Notes under the pieces: generated by a model | Told to the model about the DNA's origin: nothing | Databases searched by the model: none | Seen by the model: only the letters and a program-made list of their open reading frames with translations | Made by a program: the position numbers and the translations under genes | Assembly: GCF_016586355.1 (NCBI RefSeq) | Contig: NZ_BLYI01000047.1 | Coordinates: forward strand, 62,001 to 126,000 | Length of the DNA: 64,000 bases | Source: Anaerostipes butyraticus | Lineage (GTDB): Bacteria > Bacillota > Clostridia > Lachnospirales > Lachnospiraceae | Reading direction: 5' to 3' | In this document: positions 18,858 through 26,578 of the stretch, one piece after another | How positions within the stretch are numbered: position 1 is the stretch's first letter | How the letters are laid out: every line of letters begins with the position of its first letter

Positions 18858-18886
18858 TTGAAAATACAAAAGGAGTATGATACATT
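18858..18886 (+). promoter_or_regulatory. Extended -10 promoter of gatCAB
   Basis: TTGAAA (18858-18863), a 17-base spacer and TACATT (18881-18886) preceded by TG at 18878-18879. Transcription is expected near 18893, so only about 10 bases precede the first hairpin of the leader. Confidence 0.6.
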
Positions 18887-18892
18887 TAATAA

Positions 18893-18985
18893 TATTGAAA
18901 TATCCGGAGCAATGAGGCTCCGGCGGGCTGTACCGTGGAATTGAGATTCTGCCCCGAGGCACCAATGGCCCCGGGGCTTTTTCTT
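18893..18985 (+). promoter_or_regulatory. Compact T-box-like attenuator leader of gatCAB
   Basis: The leader shows three parts in order. A 7-bp hairpin, CCGGAGC/GCTCCGG (18904-18923), resembles Stem III. An antiterminator-like helix follows: GGGC (18925-18928) pairs with GCCC (18951-18954), with a side bulge TGTACCGT and an upper helix GGAAT/ATTCT. A rho-independent terminator comes last. The order and the overlap of antiterminator and terminator are those of T-box riboswitches, and GGGCTGTACCGTGG resembles the T-box sequence GGGTGGNACCGCGG with three changes. There is no room for a Stem I specifier. It could instead be a different attenuator or a small RNA. Confidence 0.5.
18951..18985 (+). 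terminator. Attenuator terminator upstream of gatC
   Basis: GCCCCG (18951-18956) pairs with CGGGGC (18972-18977) and GGC (18958-18960) with GCC (18968-18970) around ACCAATG, followed by TTTTTCTT. It lies in front of the gatCAB operon rather than after a gene. Confidence 0.85.
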
Positions 18986-19028
18986 AGAAAACGGATGAAA
19001 CGCGGCAGAAGATGAAGGAGGAAAAAAC

Positions 19029-19322
19029 ATGGCAAATCATATTGATGATGAAACGATCGAATATGTCGGAATCCTTGCCAAACTGGAACTGTCCGGAGAG
19101 GAGAAGGAACAGGCAAAGAAAGATATGGAAAGCATGCTGGATTATGTGGATAAATTAAATGAACTGGATACCAGCGGAGTGGAACCGATGTCTCATGTAT
19201 TTCCGGTGCGCAACGTATTTCGTGAAGATGTGGTGACCAATGGAGATGGAAGCAAAGATACACTGGCGAATGCGCCAGAGGCACAGGACAATTCTTTTGT
19301 AGTGCCGAGAACGATCATATAG
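19029..19322 (+). CDS. gatC: Asp/Glu-tRNA amidotransferase subunit C
   Basis: A 97-residue belt protein that holds GatA and GatB together. The family features are the N-terminal helix (DETIEYVGILAKLELSGEE) and the PMSHVFPVRNVFREDVV segment. GGAGGAAAAAAC precedes the ATG. It is the first gene of gatC-gatA-gatB. The complex amidates misacylated Glu-tRNA(Gln), and often Asp-tRNA(Asn), in bacteria that lack GlnRS or AsnRS. Confidence 0.95.
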   Translation: MANHIDDETIEYVGILAKLELSGEEKEQAKKDMESMLDYVDKLNELDTSGVEPMSHVFPVRNVFREDVVTNGDGSKDTLANAPEAQDNSFVVPRTII

Positions 19323-19332
19323 GAGGCGGGAC

Positions 19333-20808
19333 ATGAGTATTTTAGATTACACTGCCCTGGAACTGGGCAGAAAGATAAAAGACGGAGAAATAACCGCTGT
19401 GGAGGCGACAAAGGCTGCCCTGCAACAGATCAAGGCAGTGGAAGATCAGGTTCATGGGTTTGTATCTTATGATGAAGAAAGCGCCTTGAAGAGAGCGGAA
19501 GAAGTACAGAAAGGAATCGAAGAAGGAATATATGCCGGCCCTCTGGCAGGAGTGCCGATGGCTGTGAAAGATAATATCTGCACAAAAGGATATACAACAA
19601 CCTGCAGTTCCAAGATTCTTGAGAATTTTGTGCCGACGTATTCTGCGCAGGCAGTGGAAAATCTCATAAAAGAAGGAGTTATATTCCTTGGGAAGACAAA
19701 CATGGACGAGTTTGCCATGGGAAGCACAACAGAAACTTCAGCTTTTGGAGAGACAAAGAATCCATGGGATCTGGAAAAAGTTCCGGGAGGTTCTTCCGGA
19801 GGATCCGCGGCAGCAGTTGCATCCAATGAATGTTTTATGGCTCTGGGATCTGATACTGGAGGATCCATTCGTCAGCCGGCGTCTTACTGCGGTGTGACCG
19901 GAATGAAGCCAACCTACGGCACTGTTTCAAGATATGGACTGATCGCTTACGGTTCCTCTCTGGATCAGATCGGGCCAATCGCGAAAAATGTGTCAGACTG
20001 CGCGGCTCTGCTGGAAGTGATCGCGTCTCATGATCCGAAGGATTCCACATCGATTGAGAGAGACGATTATGACTTTACGTCAGCTCTGGTAGATGATGTA
20101 AAAGGAATGAAGATCGGAATTCCAAAAGATTACTTCGGAGAAGGACTGGATCCTGAGGTAAAAGACGCAGTGCTGGCAGCGGCAAAAGTTCTGGAAGAAA
20201 AGGGCGCTGTGGTAGAAGAATTTGATCTTGGGCTGGTAGATTATGCAATCCCTGCTTATTATGTTATTGCGGCAGCGGAGGCAAGTTCCAACCTTTCAAG
20301 ATTTGACGGAGTAAAATACGGATACCGGGCAAAGGATTATGAAGGGCTTCATAACATGTACAAAAAGACCAGATCTGAAGGATTTGGAGCGGAAGTAAAA
20401 CGACGGATCATGCTGGGATCTTTTGTGCTGAGTTCCGGATATTATGATGCGTATTATCTGAAAGCGTTAAGAACGAAAGCGCTGATCAAAAAAGAATTTG
20501 ACAAGGCATTTGAAACATACGATATGATCTTAGGGCCGGTTGCTCCAACGACGGCACCGAAGCTGGGAGACAGCCTGAGCGATCCGATCAAGATGTATCT
20601 GGGAGATATTTATACGATTTCTGTCAATCTGGCAGGACTTCCGGGAATTTCTCTTCCGTGCGGCAGAGATAAGGATGGAATGCCGATCGGACTGCAGCTG
20701 ATCGGGGACTGTTTCCAGGAGAAAAAGATCATACAGGCGGCTTATACATTCGAGCAGACAAGAGACTATGAAGCTCCAGAGATCGCAAAAGGAGGTGCCG
20801 AAGCATGA
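19333..20808 (+). CDS. gatA: Asp/Glu-tRNA amidotransferase subunit A
   Basis: The glutaminase subunit, 491 residues of the amidase-signature family. The Ser-cisSer-Lys triad is visible as Lys79 (MAVKDNI), Ser154 (GGSSGGSAAA) and Ser178 (SDTGGSIRQPASYCG). It hydrolyses glutamine and passes ammonia to GatB. AGGAGG lies 6-7 bases upstream of the ATG, and its 3' end overlaps gatB by four bases. Confidence 0.97.
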   Translation: MSILDYTALELGRKIKDGEITAVEATKAALQQIKAVEDQVHGFVSYDEESALKRAEEVQKGIEEGIYAGPLAGVPMAVKDNICTKGYTTTCSSKILENFVPTYSAQAVENLIKEGVIFLGKTNMDEFAMGSTTETSAFGETKNPWDLEKVPGGSSGGSAAAVASNECFMALGSDTGGSIRQPASYCGVTGMKPTYGTVSRYGLIAYGSSLDQIGPIAKNVSDCAALLEVIASHDPKDSTSIERDDYDFTSALVDDVKGMKIGIPKDYFGEGLDPEVKDAVLAAAKVLEEKGAVVEEFDLGLVDYAIPAYYVIAAAEASSNLSRFDGVKYGYRAKDYEGLHNMYKKTRSEGFGAEVKRRIMLGSFVLSSGYYDAYYLKALRTKALIKKEFDKAFETYDMILGPVAPTTAPKLGDSLSDPIKMYLGDIYTISVNLAGLPGISLPCGRDKDGMPIGLQLIGDCFQEKKIIQAAYTFEQTRDYEAPEIAKGGAEA

Positions 20809-22244
20809 AAAAGCAGTATGAAGCGGTAATCGGACTGGAAGTCCATGTGGAACTGGCCACAAAGACAAAGATTTTCTGTGGATGCAGCACAGAATTCGGC
20901 GGCGCGCCGAATACTCATACATGTCCGGTATGTACCGGTATGCCGGGCTCTCTTCCGGTATTGAACAAACAGGTGGTGGAATATGCTGTAGCAGTGGGAC
21001 TGGCAGCTGATTGTGAGATTACCCAGAACTGCAAATTTGACCGAAAGAATTATTTCTATCCGGACAATCCGCAGAACTATCAGATTTCCCAGCTGTATCT
21101 GCCAATCTGCAGAAATGGAAAAGTGGAAATCGATGTAGATGGGAATAAAAAAGATATCAGAATTCATGAAATCCATATGGAAGAGGACGCAGGAAAGCTG
21201 ATCCATGATCCATGGACAGGAGATTCTCTTGTTGACTTTAACCGTTCCGGGGTGCCTTTGATCGAGATCGTATCGGAGCCGGATATGCGTTCCGCCGATG
21301 AGGTCATCGCCTATCTGGAAAAACTGAGACTGATCATCCAGTATCTGGGAGCTTCTGACTGTAAGCTTCAGGAAGGCTCCATGAGAGCGGATGTAAATCT
21401 GTCTGTCAGGGAAGAAGGAGCGGAAGAATTTGGTACAAGAACAGAAATGAAAAACTTAAACTCTTTCAAGGCGATCAAAAGAGCCATTGAAGGGGAGATG
21501 GAACGCCAGATCGATCTGATTGAAGCCGGAGAGGAAGTTGTACAGGAAACACGCCGTTGGGATGACACCAAAGGAGAATCCTTTGCCATGCGTTCCAAGG
21601 AGGATGCGCAGGACTACCGCTACTTCCCGGATCCTGATCTTGTGCCGGTCGTGATCAGCGATGAGTGGATCGAAAAGATCAAAGCGGCTCAGCCGGAATT
21701 CAGAGATGAGAAGAAGGCAAGATACAAAGAGGAATATGATCTTCCGGATTATGATATTGACATCATTACAGGATCCAAACATCTGGCAGATCTGTTTGAG
21801 GCAACGATCGCTCTTGGATCAGAGCCGAAGGAAGTATCCAACTGGCTGATGGGAGAGACCATGCGTCTGGTCAACGAGTCAGAAATGGAACTGGATGACG
21901 TGGCATTTGCACCGGAACATCTGGCAAAACTGATTGAGATGATCAAAAACAGTGAGATCAACCGTAAGGTTGGAAAAGAAGTCTTTGAAAAGATTTTCAA
22001 AGAAAACATTGATCCGGCAGCCTATGTGGAAGAACACGGATTAAAATCCATGAATGATGAGGGCGCGCTCAGGGCAGCCATTGAAGAGATTGTAAAGAAT
22101 AATCCAAAGTCTGTGGAAGACTATAAATCTGGAAAGAAAAAAGCTATTGGGTTCCTGGTGGGACAGACCATGAAGGCAACCCAGGGGAAAGCGGATCCTG
22201 GAATCGTAAACAAAATACTAAACGAAATCCTGGCTCAGATATAA
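20805..22244 (+). CDS. gatB: Asp/Glu-tRNA amidotransferase subunit B
   Basis: The tRNA-binding kinase/transamidase subunit, 479 residues. The N-terminal zinc cysteines are CGCSTEF...CPVC, followed by the glutamine-amidotransferase-like core (GLEVHVEL, RKNYFYPDNPQNYQISQ, DFNRSGVPLIEIVSEPD) and a C-terminal YqeY-like tail domain (GFLVGQTMKATQGKADP). The start overlaps gatA by ATGA, a typical coupling arrangement, with AGGAGGTG inside gatA. A terminator follows. Confidence 0.97.
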   Translation: MKKQYEAVIGLEVHVELATKTKIFCGCSTEFGGAPNTHTCPVCTGMPGSLPVLNKQVVEYAVAVGLAADCEITQNCKFDRKNYFYPDNPQNYQISQLYLPICRNGKVEIDVDGNKKDIRIHEIHMEEDAGKLIHDPWTGDSLVDFNRSGVPLIEIVSEPDMRSADEVIAYLEKLRLIIQYLGASDCKLQEGSMRADVNLSVREEGAEEFGTRTEMKNLNSFKAIKRAIEGEMERQIDLIEAGEEVVQETRRWDDTKGESFAMRSKEDAQDYRYFPDPDLVPVVISDEWIEKIKAAQPEFRDEKKARYKEEYDLPDYDIDIITGSKHLADLFEATIALGSEPKEVSNWLMGETMRLVNESEMELDDVAFAPEHLAKLIEMIKNSEINRKVGKEVFEKIFKENIDPAAYVEEHGLKSMNDEGALRAAIEEIVKNNPKSVEDYKSGKKKAIGFLVGQTMKATQGKADPGIVNKILNEILAQI

Positions 22245-22256
22245 GAAGATACCATG

Positions 22257-22294
22257 GGACACAAATCTGCGGTTTTGCAGATTTGTGTCCTTTT
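22257..22294 (+). terminator. Intrinsic terminator of gatCAB
   Basis: A perfect 14-bp stem (GGACACAAATCTGC with its complement ending at 22290) around a 6-base loop, followed by TTTTCT. Confidence 0.9.
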
Positions 22295-22365
22295 CTATTG
22301 AATTTACGTTTTAAAATCAGTACAATAAGAAATGATAAATAAGAGAAAGGTATTGGATAAAGGGT

Positions 22366-23163
22366 ATGAAAGAATATAAAGGAATTGTATTTTTTGACTA
22401 TGACGGAACCACTGTGGATGAAGTCGACAGAATCAAGACAGCAACGCCGACAACCGTGGAATCACTGAACAAATTGAAAGAAAACGGATATCTGACCATG
22501 CTCTGCTCCGGAAGGACCAAACGTTTCCTGGAAGCGGATATTGACAAATTCCAGGGAGCTATCACATGCAATGGAGCATTTACGGAAGTTGACGGAGAAG
22601 TATTCAGGGATATTACCATTCCGGATGAGTTAATGTTTGATGTGATCGATAAATATTTTCCAAGGGATACGATCATTCAGCTGGAGACTCAGGATGTGAC
22701 TTACTATCTTCACAATGATGCGGAATTTTTCCAGTATTTCTGCCGTCTGTTCAGTCTTCCGGAGAGATGGTACGCGCCTTGGAAGTTCCGTACAAAGGAG
22801 AACCATATCAATAAGCTGGTATTAAATTATAAAGATCCAAAAGTATTGGAAGATTTTAAAGAAGAATACAAAGATGTATTCCAGTGTGCAAAGCATGTTC
22901 GGGAGAATTTTATTGATATTACATTAAAAGGTGTTACAAAGGGAGATGCGATCGAGGAACTGATCGGGAAGCTTGGAATCGACAGGAAAGATACCTATGC
23001 ATTTGGCGACGCTGACAATGATGTAGAGATGATGAAAGTGGTAGGAACCGGAGTTGCCATGGGAAGACACAGCGATGCTGTAGGAGAAGTAGCATCTATG
23101 GTAACCGGAACTGTAAAAGAAGAAGGCATTACACAGGCATTGGAAAAACTGGGGCTGATATAA
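22366..23163 (+). CDS. HAD-superfamily hydrolase, Cof type (first of a tandem pair)
   Basis: A 265-residue HAD phosphatase of the Cof/IIB class. The nucleophile motif is DYDGTTVDE with Asp11 and Asp13, the second motif is CSGRTKR, and the C-terminal metal motif is YAFGDADNDVEMM. A capping domain lies between them. Such enzymes dephosphorylate small sugar phosphates or cofactors, and the substrate cannot be read here. The start is preceded by weak SD-like purines. It abuts a close paralogue, and the two clearly arose by tandem duplication. Confidence 0.85.
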   Translation: MKEYKGIVFFDYDGTTVDEVDRIKTATPTTVESLNKLKENGYLTMLCSGRTKRFLEADIDKFQGAITCNGAFTEVDGEVFRDITIPDELMFDVIDKYFPRDTIIQLETQDVTYYLHNDAEFFQYFCRLFSLPERWYAPWKFRTKENHINKLVLNYKDPKVLEDFKEEYKDVFQCAKHVRENFIDITLKGVTKGDAIEELIGKLGIDRKDTYAFGDADNDVEMMKVVGTGVAMGRHSDAVGEVASMVTGTVKEEGITQALEKLGLI

Positions 23164-23963
23164 TGGGAAAATACAGAGGAGTCGTATTGTTTGATTATGA
23201 CTTTACGACAGTTGATAAAGATGAAGGGGTGCCTGCCGCTTCACCAAAAACGATAGAATCTCTGGAGAGATTAAAAGAAAATGGATATCTGACCATGCTC
23301 TGCTCCGGAAGGACCAAACGCTTTCTGGAAGAGGATATTGACAAATTCCAGGGAGCGATTACCTGTAATGGAGCTTATACGGAAATTGAAGGACATCCTG
23401 TCCGTGACATCCATATTCCGGAAAATGTGGTGCAGAAAGTGATCCATGAGTATGACACGGAAGAATCCGCTCTCCACCTGGAAACGCAGGATGTTACATA
23501 TTATATTGAACATGGGCAGGATTTTTATAAAGGATTTCGTATGTTCCTGGATCTTCCGGAACACTGGTTTGCGCCATGGAGCCAGCATAAAGAGGGAGAA
23601 CATATTACCAAGATTGTCTTAAACTGCACAAAAAAGGAGATTATGGATCGGTTTCGGGAAGAATTCGAAGGGAAGCTGCAGTGTATTCCGCCGTTTGAAG
23701 ACAAACTGATCATGGATGTTATGTCTGTCGGAATCACAAAAGGAGAAGCGATTAAATATCTGCTGGAGAAATTCGAAATTGATCGAAAAGACAGCTACGC
23801 TTTTGGAGATTCTGATAATGATGTGGAGATGCTTCGAGCTGTGGGCACCGGCGTGGTCATGGGAAAACACAGCAAGGCAGCAGGTGAAGCAGCGACAATG
23901 TTTACAGGAACCGTAAAAGAAGAAGGCATTACCACAGGACTGGAAAGGTTAGGATTGATCTGA
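23163..23963 (+). CDS. HAD-superfamily hydrolase, Cof type (second copy, altered DxDGT motif)
   Basis: A 266-residue paralogue of the preceding gene; stretches such as LKENGYLTMLCSGRTKRFLE are identical. The catalytic Asp11 and Asp13 remain, as does the metal motif YAFGDSDNDVEML. However, the conserved glycine of DxDGT is replaced by phenylalanine (DYDFTTVD). That position sits beside the nucleophile, so specificity or activity may differ. The ATG shares its first base with the upstream stop (TAATG), implying translational coupling. Confidence 0.84.
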   Translation: MGKYRGVVLFDYDFTTVDKDEGVPAASPKTIESLERLKENGYLTMLCSGRTKRFLEEDIDKFQGAITCNGAYTEIEGHPVRDIHIPENVVQKVIHEYDTEESALHLETQDVTYYIEHGQDFYKGFRMFLDLPEHWFAPWSQHKEGEHITKIVLNCTKKEIMDRFREEFEGKLQCIPPFEDKLIMDVMSVGITKGEAIKYLLEKFEIDRKDSYAFGDSDNDVEMLRAVGTGVVMGKHSKAAGEAATMFTGTVKEEGITTGLERLGLI

Positions 23964-23964
23964 T

Positions 23965-24681
23965 ATGGCAAAAATAATATTTGATCTGGATGATACTCTG
24001 TATGATCTGATGGAGCCGTTTCAGAAGGCTCACGAAGAAGTATTTGGAGATAAGACCGGCGCAGACTGTGAGAAACTGTTTATGGCGTCCAGGATTTACA
24101 GCGATGAAGCGTTCTATCTGGTAAGAGACGGAAAACTGCCGAAAGAGGAGGAGTTTGCTTATCGAATTCAAAAGACATATCAGGAGGCGGGGCTGAATCC
24201 TGAGAGAGAAGAGACGGATCGGTTTGAAGAGAGATACCGCTATTATCAGAAACATCTGCATGTGCCGGAAGTGATCCGGAAAATGCTGGATCTCTGTGTA
24301 GAACGGGAAACTGTAATCGGAATTCTGACCAATGGAACCGCGGTAAATCAGGGAAAGAAGATCAAGGTTCTCGGAATGGAACGGTGGTTCCCGAAGGAAC
24401 GGATTTTCATATCAGACGAGGTGGGAGCCACCAAGCCTGATGTCAGAGCCTTTCAGGCCGTGGAAGACTCCATGGATTTGGACCCAAAGGATACCTGGTT
24501 TGTGGGGGATACGTTTGAAGTAGACGTGGACGGCGCTCATAACGCTGGCTGGCATATCATATGGTTCAATCACCGGAAACGAAAGGCACCGGAAGGAGCC
24601 AGACAGCCGGATTTGGAAGTTAGGACAGCAGAGGAACTGCTGGAAGCAGTTGAAAAATTGACAAAATGGGTAAAAAATTGA
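23965..24681 (+). CDS. YjjG-like HAD phosphatase (pyrimidine 5'-nucleotidase type)
   Basis: A 238-residue HAD hydrolase of subfamily I. It has FDLDDTLYDL at residues 6-15, then a helical cap, TNGTAVNQGKK with the conserved lysine following, and the metal motif FVGDTFEVDVDGAHNAGW. This pattern fits YjjG-type noncanonical pyrimidine nucleotidases and related phosphatases; specificity is inferred. It follows the HAD pair by one base, giving an operon of three phosphatases that ends at a bidirectional terminator. Confidence 0.82.
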   Translation: MAKIIFDLDDTLYDLMEPFQKAHEEVFGDKTGADCEKLFMASRIYSDEAFYLVRDGKLPKEEEFAYRIQKTYQEAGLNPEREETDRFEERYRYYQKHLHVPEVIRKMLDLCVERETVIGILTNGTAVNQGKKIKVLGMERWFPKERIFISDEVGATKPDVRAFQAVEDSMDLDPKDTWFVGDTFEVDVDGAHNAGWHIIWFNHRKRKAPEGARQPDLEVRTAEELLEAVEKLTKWVKN

Positions 24682-24721
24682 CAGCAGAGAAGAGGAAACT
24701 CTTTTCTGCTGTCAATTTTTT
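24672..24721. terminator. Bidirectional terminator between the HAD operon and rpiR
   Basis: A-tract, ATTGACAGCAGA and AAGAG pair across a GAAA tetraloop with CTCTT and TCTGCTGTCAAT followed by T6. The stem has one mismatch. Symmetric A and T tracts serve convergent genes, and it overlaps both stop codons. Confidence 0.85.
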
Positions 24722-25583
24722 ATAATTTATGATCCGCGATAACAGTACGAATTGTTTTTAAAGACTGATTTGCCTGTTCGCTGTTTCGAAACATTGCCAA
24801 AACAAAGAGGGCATCAATAATAGCCAGCTGAGAAATCCTGGATGCCAGTGCCTCAGAGCGGTAAGCTGTCTCTTCAGCCGTACAGGTCAGAACAATGTCT
24901 GCGATTTTAGTGAGCGGCGAAGTAGGATAGCTGGTCAGAACAATAATTTTTGCAGATGTTTTTCTTGCGGTTTTGGCGATTTCAATGGTTTCTTTTGTAG
25001 CGCCGGTATGAGAAATAATAAATGCGCAGTCATTTGATGTTAAAAGAGAGGCATTCATCAGCTGCATATGATAATCGGATACATATTGACATTGAACCGG
25101 AGAGCGGAGAAATTTGTGATACATATCTTCCGCAACAACGCTGGATCCGCCTATACCAAAAAAACTTACAATATTAGATTTTAAAAAAATATCTGCCGTT
25201 CTGCCGTAATCTTCTGCATGGATTAATTTTTTTGTATCCTGTAGAGACTGAATAGTAGAATCAAAAACTTTTTCAATTTTTGTGTAATCATTATCAGATT
25301 GCTGAATGTTTTCATGAATAGAGACAGAAGCATCTGACTCTTCCGTCAGAAGAGCTATCTTAAATTCTTTGAATCCTGAATAACCTAATTTCCTTGTAAA
25401 CTGAAAAAAGGTGGAAACAGCAATTCCGAGAAACTGTGCAAGTTCATTGATGGTACTTCTGGATGTTTTCTCAGGGTAATCTAATACATAATCCGCAATT
25501 CTTTTTTCAGTAGGACTTAATTCAGGATATAAAGCTTTGATTTTCAAACGGATTGTGATGGCAGATTTTTCTTCATGCTTCAT
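24720..25583 (-). CDS. MurR/RpiR-family transcriptional regulator
   Basis: A 287-residue regulator with an N-terminal RpiR helix-turn-helix (residues 1-77; LSPTEKRIADYVLDYPEKTS, INELAQFLGIAVSTFFQFTRKLG) and a C-terminal SIS sugar-phosphate-binding domain (about 120-250; FFGIGGSSVVAEDMY, IISHTGATKETIE, VLTSYPTSPL). It diverges from the mannose-family PTS operon and is the likely local regulator, sensing a phosphorylated sugar. The ATG has TTGGAG 10 bases upstream on the minus strand. Confidence 0.9.
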   Translation of the reverse strand: MKHEEKSAITIRLKIKALYPELSPTEKRIADYVLDYPEKTSRSTINELAQFLGIAVSTFFQFTRKLGYSGFKEFKIALLTEESDASVSIHENIQQSDNDYTKIEKVFDSTIQSLQDTKKLIHAEDYGRTADIFLKSNIVSFFGIGGSSVVAEDMYHKFLRSPVQCQYVSDYHMQLMNASLLTSNDCAFIISHTGATKETIEIAKTARKTSAKIIVLTSYPTSPLTKIADIVLTCTAEETAYRSEALASRISQLAIIDALFVLAMFRNSEQANQSLKTIRTVIADHKL

Positions 25584-25622
25584 AATTATTCTCCAAAGTT
25601 TTGTATATTGAATTTCATATAA

Positions 25623-25651
25623 ATAATATCATTTTTTTTTGTGATTGTAAA
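25623..25651 (-). promoter_or_regulatory. rpiR promoter (minus strand)
   Basis: Read on the minus strand: TTTACA (25651-25646), 17 bases, then TATTAT (25628-25623) preceded by TGA, an extended -10. It is arranged back-to-back with the PTS promoter. Confidence 0.65.
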
Positions 25652-25653
25652 AC

Positions 25654-25698
25654 GAAAAAATTTTTTTATAAAAAGTATTTACAAGAAAAAAATTTTGT
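25654..25698. promoter_or_regulatory. Two A6T6-type dyads between rpiR and PTS promoters (possible RpiR operators)
   Basis: GAAAAAATTTTTTT at 25654-25667 and GAAAAAAATTTT at 25685-25696 begin exactly 31 bases apart, about three helical turns, so they lie on one face of the DNA. The first abuts the rpiR -35. The second fills the spacer of the PTS promoter. Operator function is inferred. Confidence 0.4.
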
Positions 25699-25706
25699 GC
25701 TAATAT
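25678..25706 (+). promoter_or_regulatory. Extended -10 promoter of the mannose-family PTS operon
   Basis: TTTACA (25678-25683), 17-base spacer, TAATAT (25701-25706) preceded by TG at 25698-25699. The leader is about 90 bases and carries two SD-like sites, the second AAGGAGG serving the IIC gene. Confidence 0.75.
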
Positions 25707-25804
25707 TAGTACATCAGTTAAGGAAGGACATGAAAAGAAAAAAATCAGAGAAAGGAGGATAATTTTTAGCACAGATTCACAGATGAAAAGAAGGAGGTAA
25801 CGAA

Positions 25805-26563
25805 ATGGAGTTAACAGTCATTCAGGCATTGATCATTGCAATCTGGGTTGCGCTGATTGAATCCAGATGCCTTGGATATGCCACATTAACATTGCGCTTC
25901 AGTCCATTGATGACAGGCTTTGTCTGCGGAGCTGTCATGGGAAATGTTTCTGAAGCTATGATGGTAACTGCAACCATTCAGCTGATTTATATGGGAGCGG
26001 TTGCGCCAGGAGGAACATTGCCAAGTGAACCGGCAATTGCTGCTGCAATTGCGGTACCGGTATCATTGATCGGAAATCTGAGTCCGAATCAGGCAGTGGC
26101 AATTGCGGTACCAGTAGGACTGCTGGGGTCATACTTATATCAGTTCCGATTCTTCCTGAATACGTTCTTTACAAAAGTAATGGATAAGTATGCGGCAGAA
26201 GGAGATGGAAGGAGACTGGGACTTTCTATTATGCTGATTCCGACAGTCATTTCTTTCTGTTTGTTTATTCCGCTGACATTTATTGCTTTATATTTTGGAG
26301 CGCCGGTCATTTCAGATGTAGTTAATATGATTTCCAACGGACCTATTTTCCATATCCTGGAAGTTGTCGGCGGCGGACTCGCAGCTCTCGGAATTGCGGT
26401 AATTATGCATGTTATAGGAAAGAAGAGCCTGCTTATTTTCTTCTTCCTGGCATATTTTATGAGCGTTTCACTGAGCAGTCTGGAAATTAATACAGTGACT
26501 TATGCAATCTTTGGATGTATTTGTGCAGGAATGTACATCCTGTTTACTGCAAAAGAAGCGTAA
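25805..26563 (+). CDS. PTS mannose/sorbose-family EIIC component
   Basis: A 252-residue polytopic membrane protein of the mannose-fructose-sorbose PTS family (AgaW/ManY type). It opens with IQALIIAIWVALIESRCLGY and has the family segment VTATIQLIYMGAVAPGGTLPSEPAIAAAIAVPV. About six to eight membrane helices form the sugar channel together with EIID. AAGGAGG lies 7 bases before the ATG. It is the first gene of IIC-IID-IIA-IIB, followed by catabolic genes. Confidence 0.92.
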   Translation: MELTVIQALIIAIWVALIESRCLGYATLTLRFSPLMTGFVCGAVMGNVSEAMMVTATIQLIYMGAVAPGGTLPSEPAIAAAIAVPVSLIGNLSPNQAVAIAVPVGLLGSYLYQFRFFLNTFFTKVMDKYAAEGDGRRLGLSIMLIPTVISFCLFIPLTFIALYFGAPVISDVVNMISNGPIFHILEVVGGGLAALGIAVIMHVIGKKSLLIFFFLAYFMSVSLSSLEINTVTYAIFGCICAGMYILFTAKEA

Positions 26564-26578
26564 AGGGAGGTGTGAAAT

